6,617 nucleotides of DNA from Actinomycetota bacterium. GTDB lineage: Bacteria > Actinomycetota > Actinomycetes > S36-B12 > UBA10799. A program made the translations under genes and the position numbers. This document shows, one piece after another, positions 1 to 6,079 of the stretch (positions within the stretch are counted from its first letter, which is position 1; every line of letters starts with the position of its first letter). Below the pieces are notes generated by a model. The model did no database searches. It was not told the origin of the DNA and saw only the letters and a program-made list of their open reading frames with translations. The stretch lies in assembly GCA_003452655.1 (NCBI GenBank), contig DMNR01000150.1, positions 1 through 6,617 on the forward strand. The letters are read 5' to 3'.

Positions 1-94
1 GGTGAAGGCGGCGGGTTTCTCAGACGCGATTCACGTCGGTGGCGGAGTATCCGCGTGGGTCAACCAGATCGATCCGAGTCAGCCGACCTACTAA
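1..94 (+). CDS. moeZ: C-terminal end of rhodanese-domain adenylyltransferase/sulfurtransferase, probably MoeZ (partial)
   Basis: The gene enters from the left edge; base 1 is the third base of a codon, the frame runs from base 2 and the stop is TAA at 92-94. The 30 visible residues include GFSDAIHVGGGVSAW followed by a tail ending DPSQPTY. The G-F-x-D-x-x-H-x-x-G-G-x-x-A-W pattern is the closing part of a rhodanese domain, and a short tail with Asp-Pro ending in Pro-x-Tyr is typical of actinobacterial MoeZ/MoeB-rhodanese proteins. Such proteins activate the C-terminus of small sulfur-carrier proteins with ATP and load sulfur on it for molybdopterin, cysteine or thiamine-type pathways in the cytoplasm. 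The ThiF-like domain and the rhodanese catalytic cysteine lie outside the window. In M. tuberculosis moeZ (Rv3206c) also lies near adnAB (Rv3202c-Rv3201c), which supports the call. A stand-alone rhodanese protein cannot be excluded from the fragment alone. Confidence 0.72.
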   Translation, partial: VKAAGFSDAIHVGGGVSAWVNQIDPSQPTY

Positions 95-100
95 GCCTTG

Positions 101-150
101 ACCCTGACCTGAGGTGTCGCCCAACTGCGATGCCTCAGGTCATCGAGGGT
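101..150. terminator. Hairpin between convergent genes, likely bidirectional terminator
   Basis: Bases 105-120 pair with 127-142 to form a stem of 16 pairs (14 Watson-Crick and two G-T wobbles in the middle) around a six-base loop, CCAACT. The outer ten pairs, TGACCTGAGG with CCTCAGGTCA, are perfect. Four more pairs (ACCC at 101-104 with GGGT at 147-150) can form beyond a four-base bulge. No run of T follows on either strand, which is common for actinobacterial terminators. The hairpin lies between the stop codon of the MoeZ-like gene (94) and that of the minus-strand gene (158), where one symmetrical structure can end both transcripts. The structure is read directly from the sequence; the terminator role is inferred from its position. 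Confidence 0.7.
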
Positions 151-157
151 GCATGCG

Positions 158-2788
158 CTACAGATAGCCCTTCTTCAATAGATCGTTGAAGGTGAACCAT
201 CCAGGCACTGCCGGCAGCCAGAACGTAAAGACGCGGAACATCAGGACCGCCGAGAGTGCGATCCCTCCCTCGACTCCGACTCCGGCAAGTCCAGCCGTTA
301 GTGCTGCTTCGACGGCGCCGAGACCACCGGGCGTCGGCGCAACTTGGCCAACCGTGGCGCCGACCAAGAACACCACGCAGATTGCTGCCCACTCGCCACC
401 CCCGCCGAAGGCTCGCACGCACGCGACGAGGCAGAAGCAGTAGCCGATGTTCAGCACAATGAAGCCGGAGACCCCAAGGAACAGCTTGCTGGGAGTCTGG
501 GCAAGGGTCAGCAGGCGTGGACCTACTTGGCTCAGGATCGGCCGGACGCGCCTCTCGGCCCAGTGGCGCGTAATCGGCAGGACAAAGAGCAGGACCAAGC
601 CGACGATGAACGCGATACCGATGATGATCGCCCACCGCGGCGGGGAAATGTCTACCTCCTTCTGAGATCCAGCGATGACCCCGAATCCCAGCACCAGCAG
701 GATGTGCATCCCGAATGCCATAACTTGCGAGACCCCGATGCTCGCTGCCGCAAGGGCGGGGTGGACACCGGATCGTTGGAGGTAGCGAATGTTGACACCG
801 ACTGAACCCAGCGTCGGGGGAGAAACCAGCGTCGCGAACGCCGCCGCCAACTGCACCTGAGTCGTGCGCCAGAAGTTCAACCGTTCCGGAACGAATCCCT
901 CGACGGACATCGCTGCGCCAATGTAGGTCGCCGCGGAGAGAATGACCGCGAGTCCCGCCCAGCGCCAGTCTGCCTGCGAAATCAGCGTGGCGAGATCGAT
1001 CTGGCCCAGCTGCAAGATGAGGACGTAGGCAGCCACCGTTCCGGCGACGACCGTGACAATTGTTCGGGGCCGAAGTCGTTCGACTTGGATTTCCTCGACA
1101 GCCCCCTCGGGCGTCAGTTCCTCAAGGGATTCGCGCAGAGTCACCAATATGTCCTTGCGCCGCTTGATGGCCTTGCGGGTCACCGGGGTAAGAGCAACTG
1201 GCTGCAGGACCGGAAGCGCCTTGCTGAGGGCGGGTGTCCCCATCACGCGGCGACCTGCGGCAAGCGCTCGGTCTGGGTCGGTGAGCATCGCAAGCGTGCA
1301 CAAGAGTTCGGCCACATCGAGGCGTTCAGCAAGATCCCCGGCGCCGACCGATCCTTCCTCAGGATCGAGTAGCCAGATCCCGCCATTCGAATCGCGCAAG
1401 ATGTGCTCGGCGTAGAGCGCTCGGTGTGAGATCCCCGAGTCGTGGAGTGCGCGCAGTGCTCGCCACGCGCCGTCAAGGTCGCGGTCGGTGAGCGTGCCAC
1501 CAAGTTCAGAGAACGTCATTCCGTCGATCCGTGCGTAGGCCAGCGCTGCGGCGTCCGGGCCGACCGCAGCGACGGCCTCAAGACGTGGGACCGGTGCTCC
1601 GGCCGCCTGGGCCGCGTAGGACTGCAGAGCAGCATGTTCAAGTCGGCTGCGCATCGAGAATCCGGAGGTTCCCCCTTCGTCGCGAAGTCGCAACTGGCGC
1701 CACGCGCCGCGCAGCAATCCCGCACCTTCAAGATCGCGATCGAGGACGAGGACTTCCATCCGTTCCCCAACGCGGGTTGTTGCGGAATAGCGTCGGCCGC
1801 CGGCCGTTTCATGTGAGGCCCGAAGCACGGTAAGCGGGAACCCGGACTTCTCCAACGCCGACGCTACTTCGAGTCCGTTCGGCCGGGTTGTCGGCGTTCC
1901 GAGTGCGTATCGGGCGATGAGGCCCAACGCCCAACCGATAAGAGCGGACAACGTCAGGGCCGCGACGGTTATGCCACCAGCGACGATATTCGCCACGAAC
2001 ATCGCGATGACCAATCCGGCGCTGGCGATTGCCCACCGGGTCTTATCGACGAGTCGGGCGACGGTGATGAACGCGATGATGCCGCTGAGGATTGGGTTAA
2101 GCGGCATCACGGTTGTTGCGTCGGGACGGCCAGTCAGAGCGATGAGTAGCTGCGCGGATTCCACTTGTTGGATCCACCAGGCCAGCAGCCACACCACGGT
2201 CACAGTCAGCGCGAGGACAGCAACTGCTTCGATGAGTTGCCGTCCACGACGACGTACGAGTAGGTCGATCGCGGCCGCCACTGGCAAGGCGATCACTCCG
2301 AGTACGCCTACCAGGTTGGCGACGAAGACCAATGGCGCAGGAATGTTCGTCGAGGCCTGCGCGAGGTCGCGATCGAGTCCACTGGCGGTGCTGGAAGCGA
2401 AGAACGCCCCGCCCAAGACGATTGCGGCAGCGATCACAACGAGGGCGAATCTCATCAAATCAGCAGGTCGGCGCAGCCTTCGCGGGATCACGTCGCCTTC
2501 GATGACGAGTGTTGATTGACCGCTCACCGCGCGACCTTCGGCGCTCAGCGGTCCAGTCGCGTGGATCGGCAGACCATAATGCGCCGGGCCGTCGTTGTCT
2601 GCAGCAGCATCGTCGGTCGGCACTTGGTCGCTGGTCTCGTCGGGGAAGAGCGGTTCCTCCCATTTTCCGGCGCGCCCGCCGCGTGCAGGATCCACACCTC
2701 GGCCCTCCTCCGGGGGAGGCGGCGCGCTGCGATAATCCGACACGTTGTGGATCGTCCCAGATGAACGGCCCGAATGTCTGACGTGCAT
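158..2788 (-). CDS. Multi-domain membrane protein: TM bundle, kinase-like domain and LPG_synthase_TM (UPF0104) flippase-like domain
   Basis: An 876-residue protein of the cell membrane. Residues 1-110 are hydrophilic, acidic and proline-rich, probably disordered, ending in a basic stretch (RRLRRPADLMR). About six hydrophobic segments follow between residues 113 and 294. Residues 303-535 are soluble and resemble an aminoglycoside-phosphotransferase/RIO-type kinase: the helix with Glu384, an HRAL loop at 455-458 and IWLLDPE at 470-476 fall in the right order. The usual ATP-binding lysine is Leu347 and the catalytic loop lacks its aspartate, so it is probably a pseudokinase. Residues 573-863 carry seven or eight more hydrophobic segments and the signature TPGGLGAVE (819-827) of the LPG_synthase_TM/AglD family, which includes the flippase half of MprF. 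No lysyl-transferase domain is present, so lysyl-phosphatidylglycerol synthesis is unlikely; a lipid-flipping role is inferred only. The ATG at 2788 is chosen because AGGGGA lies seven bases upstream; the frame is open to an ATG at 2884, but that would run 81 bases into adnA. Confidence 0.92.
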   Translation of the reverse strand: MHVRHSGRSSGTIHNVSDYRSAPPPPEEGRGVDPARGGRAGKWEEPLFPDETSDQVPTDDAAADNDGPAHYGLPIHATGPLSAEGRAVSGQSTLVIEGDVIPRRLRRPADLMRFALVVIAAAIVLGGAFFASSTASGLDRDLAQASTNIPAPLVFVANLVGVLGVIALPVAAAIDLLVRRRGRQLIEAVAVLALTVTVVWLLAWWIQQVESAQLLIALTGRPDATTVMPLNPILSGIIAFITVARLVDKTRWAIASAGLVIAMFVANIVAGGITVAALTLSALIGWALGLIARYALGTPTTRPNGLEVASALEKSGFPLTVLRASHETAGGRRYSATTRVGERMEVLVLDRDLEGAGLLRGAWRQLRLRDEGGTSGFSMRSRLEHAALQSYAAQAAGAPVPRLEAVAAVGPDAAALAYARIDGMTFSELGGTLTDRDLDGAWRALRALHDSGISHRALYAEHILRDSNGGIWLLDPEEGSVGAGDLAERLDVAELLCTLAMLTDPDRALAAGRRVMGTPALSKALPVLQPVALTPVTRKAIKRRKDILVTLRESLEELTPEGAVEEIQVERLRPRTIVTVVAGTVAAYVLILQLGQIDLATLISQADWRWAGLAVILSAATYIGAAMSVEGFVPERLNFWRTTQVQLAAAFATLVSPPTLGSVGVNIRYLQRSGVHPALAAASIGVSQVMAFGMHILLVLGFGVIAGSQKEVDISPPRWAIIIGIAFIVGLVLLFVLPITRHWAERRVRPILSQVGPRLLTLAQTPSKLFLGVSGFIVLNIGYCFCLVACVRAFGGGGEWAAICVVFLVGATVGQVAPTPGGLGAVEAALTAGLAGVGVEGGIALSAVLMFRVFTFWLPAVPGWFTFNDLLKKGYL
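2728..2736 (+). promoter_or_regulatory. Candidate extended -10 promoter element for adnA
   Basis: The sequence TGCGATAAT has a TG dinucleotide one base before GATAAT, which matches TATAAT at five of six positions, so it reads as an extended -10 element. Transcription would begin near 2743 and give a leader of roughly 60-80 bases before the adnA start. There is no recognisable -35 hexamer at the usual spacing, as is often tolerated with extended -10 sites. It lies inside the first codons of the divergent minus-strand gene. The match is visible, but activity is inferred and such matches can occur by chance. Confidence 0.35.
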
Positions 2789-2795
2789 GGTTGTG

Positions 2796-2801
2796 TCCCC
2801 T
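2796..2801 (-). promoter_or_regulatory. Ribosome binding site that sets the start of the minus-strand membrane gene
   Basis: On the minus strand AGGGGA stands seven bases before the ATG at 2788. This spacing is near ideal and favours that codon over the upstream in-frame ATGs at 2839 and 2884, both of which lie inside adnA coding sequence. Confidence 0.6.
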
Positions 2802-2803
2802 AT

Positions 2804-5800
2804 ATGAAAGGTGCACCCCCACTCGTGAGTCCACCGCATCCCACCGTTGAACTCGACGAGTTTCAGCGGGCAGTGGTGGCTCATCGCCGCGGTCCGATGC
2901 TGGTGTTGGCTGGGCCGGGTACCGGCAAGACGACGACAATCGTTGAGGCAGTCGCCGCGCGAATGGCTGAATCGGCAGTTGCGGTGAGACCCGATTCATC
3001 GCGCCAAGGCGGGTCGGCGGTGGGTCAGCCTCCGGTGTTGATCCTGACCTTCGGCCGCGCTGCAGCCGATGAGCTTCGGGAAAGAATCGCAACGCGCATT
3101 GGTACTGGCGTGTTGCCCACAGTCGCGACATTCCACTCCTTCAGCTACGCGCTGCTTCGGGAATTTTGTTCGGCTGAGGTCTTCGCGACAACGCCTCGAC
3201 TTATCGATGCGGCTGACCAGGATTCACGGTTGCGTGAGTTGCTGACGAATGCTGTGCGTGAAGGTCGGGTTCCGTGGCCTGTCGAGCTCGATGCAGCGAT
3301 CGGTACGCAGGGGTTGGCAGAGCAGGTCCGTGAGCTCCTGACTCGTGCACAGCTATTGGGGTTTGATGAATTGGCGCTGCGCCAGGCCGCCGAGGAAGCC
3401 GGAATCGCTGCTTGGGCGGCATTGGCAGATTTCCTTGGTGAGTATCTTGACGTCCTCGACGCGTCGGGGGTCCTGGATTACTCAGAGTTGATCCATCGTG
3501 CGGTCGTTTTGGCGAGCGATCCAGGGATTTCCGACATCCTGCGCCGCCGATATCGCGCGATCTACGTCGACGAGTACCAGGACACAGACCCGGCGCAGGT
3601 TCAGCTGCTGCAGGCGCTGACCTCCGTTGACTCGACGCTCGTCGCGGTTGGTGACCCTGATCAGTCCATCTATGGATTCCGCGGTGCCGACGTGGGCGGA
3701 ATTTTGCGCTTCCAGGAGGATTTTCCTACCGCATCAGGGGAGCGTCCTGAGGTTGTCGTGCTCCGCGAGACGCGCAGGTTCGGTGCGAACGTCGCGCAGG
3801 CAGCATCACGGATTATTCGGCGCGTAGGGCTCGGTAAGTTGCCCGCCCAGATTCAGCGCGAACACCGTTCCCCGATCTGTGTGAAGCGCGATCCGGGGTC
3901 CGTTGAGGTGATCACCTTCGATTCAGGGGCGGCGCAAGCGGTCGCAATCGCCGATCGGATTCGGCGAGCCAGGTTAACCGGCGAGGTCGCAGCCTGGTCC
4001 GAGATCGCTGTCATCGTTCGATCAGCCGTCACCGGGCTGCCGCTCATCGCCCAAGCCTTGGAGTCCGCGGGAGTTCCCATCGACGTTGTGGTTGATGAAC
4101 TCCCACTGCGCGAGCACCGGGCCGTGAAGCCGTTACTCGAAGTGATTGGCGCTGCCGCAGATTCCAGCACTCTGACCACCGAGCGGACCAGATCGTTGTT
4201 GTTCTCGCCGATGATTGGCACTGACGGCATCACCTACCGGCGCCTTGCGCGGGCATTGCGGAACTTGTTGGCTGAGGCCGCACCGGGCGTCCCACCGAAA
4301 TCCGACCAGGCGATGCGGACCGCCGTTGTTGATGACACTTTCTGGCATCAGGCGCAGTCCCGAATTCCCGGTGACCTGTTGTCGCCGGTGGCCAAGTTGC
4401 GGGCAGTCATCACCGCCGCGGCCGCGGCAATTGACAGCGGAGCAGAGGTTCAACGAGTGTTATGGGAGGCGTGGTCGGCGACTGATTGGAGTTCGCGCCT
4501 GGCCCGACTAGCTCGCGGTTCCGGCGTCGCGGCACGAGCGGCAAACAGTGATCTCGACAGCGTGTTGACACTGTTTCACGCAGCTTCACGGGCGGATGAG
4601 GTCTTTGGGATTGCACGTCCGGTTCACGCCTTTCTGCGCGATCTCGAATCCCAATCGATCAGCACGGCCGGACGAACCGGCAGCGGCTCACCAACTTCAC
4701 GCGATGCGGTTTCGTTACTGACGGCACACCGCGCCAAGGGTTTGCAATGGCCCTATGTATTCATCATTGGAGTGCAGGAAGAGAGCTGGCCAGACCTGCG
4801 ATCCCGTCCGTCGCTGTTGAATCCCGACCGGCTACACGCCGACGGTATTGGTGAACCTCCTCGGGTTAGCGAACTTCTTGATGCCGAACGTCGGTTGTTC
4901 TACGTGGCATGCACACGGGCGCAGGACTCGCTGGTCGTCACTGCCGTTGCGAGTGCCGGGCAGTCTGCTACCGGCGGCGAGCAACCTTCACGCTTTCTGG
5001 CGGAACTCTCCGGCGACGGGCGCGATGTCCAGACTTGCCACGAACCCGGTTATCAACTTGCCTCGTTGAACATGAGCTCAGTCGTCGCGTCTCTGCGGGG
5101 AACCCTCGAAGTGTCAGAGACCTCTGCGGCCCTCAAACAAGCGGCGGCGGCACGGCTCGCGCGCCTAGCCCACCAAGGGGTGGCTGCGGCCGATCCCGCG
5201 CAGTGGTGGGGAGTTGCGGACTGGACGCGCAACGACCGCGAGCTTCGTAGCAGCACTGAACCACTTCGAATGTCCGGCTCGAGCTGGAGCCAGCTAGACC
5301 GATGTTCCCTCGCGTGGTTCTTTCAACACGAAGCTCAGGCAACGACCCCAGGGAACGCCGCCACAGCATTTGGCTCGGTGGTTCACGAGCTCGCCGATGC
5401 GGTTACCCGCGGGAGCCTGCCTGCTGATCTTGAGGTCCTTACGAACCAACTCGCATCTGTTTGGCCAGTCCTGGGGTTTGAATCCGACTGGCAACAGGCG
5501 GATGAGTTCCGCGAGGCGCGTGAGGCGCTGCGGCGATTTCTCGATTGGAGTGATGCGCGAACCACCCAGCGCGTGGTCGGCAGTGAGCTGAGGTTCGACA
5601 CCACAGTGGATGTTCCTGGCGGCGAGGTGCGTGTGACTGGGTCAGTCGATCGGTTGGAAGCCGATGAGGCGGGGCAGCTTCATATTTTCGATCTCAAAAC
5701 TCAGCGCAAGCCGGAGACAGCGGCGAAGATTGAGACTCACCGACAGCTGGCCTTGTACCAACTCGTTGCAAGCGAGGGGGCATTCGACGAAGCTGTTACG

Positions 5801-6079
5801 GCAGACAGGTCCCAGCCCGCAGGAGAGGGTGTCGGGCAAGAATCCGTAGTCGCCGATGCGTCCCTCGTTCTTCTGAGGGTTGAAGACGGTTCAACCGGTC
5901 TGCCAAAGGTGCAACGACAGGCAGCCATAGATTCGGGGCAATTGAAGGCCGAGCTAGCCGCGACAGTTGAGGTCGTTCGCGATGAAGCGTTCGTTCCAAC
6001 AAAGAACGAGTACTGCGATTTTTGTGATTTCCGGTCTGTCTGTCCGCTGCGTAAGGAATCAACGGAGGTGGGGCAATGA
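2804..6079 (+). CDS. adnA: AdnA-type helicase-nuclease subunit (UvrD-like motor plus RecB-like nuclease)
   Basis: A 1091-residue cytoplasmic protein, close to the roughly 1050 residues of mycobacterial AdnA. With AdnB it forms the AdnAB motor-nuclease that resects DNA double-strand breaks. Superfamily 1A helicase motifs appear in order: Q motif Gln21, Walker A GPGTGKTTT (37-45), motif Ia LTFGRAA (81-87), TFHSF (109-113), motif II VDEYQD (255-260), motif III GDPDQSIYGFRGA (283-295), motif IV LRETRRF (320-326), motif V LLTAHRAKGLQW (638-649) and motif VI RRLFYVACTRA (696-706). The C-terminal nuclease keeps His861, Asp949, Asp963-x-Lys965 and Gln981-x3-Tyr985. Cys834, Cys1071, Cys1074 and Cys1080 fit the AddB-type iron-sulfur pattern. 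The ATG at 2804 is the longest start that stays clear of the divergent gene; GTG at 2825 has the better ribosome site, and ATG at 2774 overlaps the neighbour. The stop overlaps adnB, so the two form an operon. UvrD/PcrA is excluded by the nuclease domain. Confidence 0.93.
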   Translation: MKGAPPLVSPPHPTVELDEFQRAVVAHRRGPMLVLAGPGTGKTTTIVEAVAARMAESAVAVRPDSSRQGGSAVGQPPVLILTFGRAAADELRERIATRIGTGVLPTVATFHSFSYALLREFCSAEVFATTPRLIDAADQDSRLRELLTNAVREGRVPWPVELDAAIGTQGLAEQVRELLTRAQLLGFDELALRQAAEEAGIAAWAALADFLGEYLDVLDASGVLDYSELIHRAVVLASDPGISDILRRRYRAIYVDEYQDTDPAQVQLLQALTSVDSTLVAVGDPDQSIYGFRGADVGGILRFQEDFPTASGERPEVVVLRETRRFGANVAQAASRIIRRVGLGKLPAQIQREHRSPICVKRDPGSVEVITFDSGAAQAVAIADRIRRARLTGEVAAWSEIAVIVRSAVTGLPLIAQALESAGVPIDVVVDELPLREHRAVKPLLEVIGAAADSSTLTTERTRSLLFSPMIGTDGITYRRLARALRNLLAEAAPGVPPKSDQAMRTAVVDDTFWHQAQSRIPGDLLSPVAKLRAVITAAAAAIDSGAEVQRVLWEAWSATDWSSRLARLARGSGVAARAANSDLDSVLTLFHAASRADEVFGIARPVHAFLRDLESQSISTAGRTGSGSPTSRDAVSLLTAHRAKGLQWPYVFIIGVQEESWPDLRSRPSLLNPDRLHADGIGEPPRVSELLDAERRLFYVACTRAQDSLVVTAVASAGQSATGGEQPSRFLAELSGDGRDVQTCHEPGYQLASLNMSSVVASLRGTLEVSETSAALKQAAAARLARLAHQGVAAADPAQWWGVADWTRNDRELRSSTEPLRMSGSSWSQLDRCSLAWFFQHEAQATTPGNAATAFGSVVHELADAVTRGSLPADLEVLTNQLASVWPVLGFESDWQQADEFREAREALRRFLDWSDARTTQRVVGSELRFDTTVDVPGGEVRVTGSVDRLEADEAGQLHIFDLKTQRKPETAAKIETHRQLALYQLVASEGAFDEAVTADRSQPAGEGVGQESVVADASLVLLRVEDGSTGLPKVQRQAAIDSGQLKAELAATVEVVRDEAFVPTKNEYCDFCDFRSVCPLRKESTEVGQ
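2806..2813 (+). promoter_or_regulatory. Possible ribosome binding site for an alternative adnA start (GTG at 2825)
   Basis: GAAAGGTG resembles the Shine-Dalgarno sequence GAAAGGAGG and lies 11 bases before the in-frame GTG at 2825, rather far but within the usable range. Neither the ATG at 2804 nor the ATG at 2774 has a visible Shine-Dalgarno. If this site is used, AdnA begins seven residues later, still before the Q motif, so no known domain is affected. Confidence 0.35.
6064..6070 (+). promoter_or_regulatory. Strong ribosome binding site of adnB, inside the end of adnA
   Basis: GGAGGTG begins twelve bases before the ATG at 6076, with seven bases between the GGAGG core and the start codon. 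It lies in the last codons of adnA, where it specifies Glu-Val. It supports the ATG at 6076 over a second in-frame ATG at 6121 and fits translational coupling of the two subunits. Confidence 0.75.

Noticed and set aside
158..1072. Reading the membrane protein as MprF (lysyl-phosphatidylglycerol synthase)
   Set aside because: Only the transmembrane flippase-like half is present; no lysyl-transferase domain is seen before or after it.
1917..2519. A 200-codon open frame on the plus strand opposite the membrane gene
   Set aside because: Its translation is rich in Arg, Ser, Ala and Thr without domain logic, and it mirrors a minus-strand frame with clear membrane and family motifs. Long antisense frames are expected in GC-rich coding DNA.
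2707..2719. Short GC-rich hairpin (CCTCC with GGAGG, three-base loop) just before the candidate promoter
   Set aside because: Five pairs only, and the sequence is explained by the proline- and glutamate-rich N-terminus of the membrane protein. The GGAGG on the plus strand is not followed by a start codon.
2810..2817. Perfect palindrome GGTGCACC near the adnA start as a possible operator
   Set aside because: Eight bases with no second copy nearby; a chance match is likely at this base composition.
2789..2884. N-terminal extension of the membrane protein to the ATG at 2884
   Set aside because: It would overlap adnA coding sequence by 81 bases, and the ATG at 2788 has a well-spaced AGGGGA site.
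2460..3131. A 223-codon open frame on the minus strand across the divergent junction
   Set aside because: Arg/Pro/Ser-rich composition typical of an out-of-frame reading; it overlaps two well-supported genes and has no recognisable motif.
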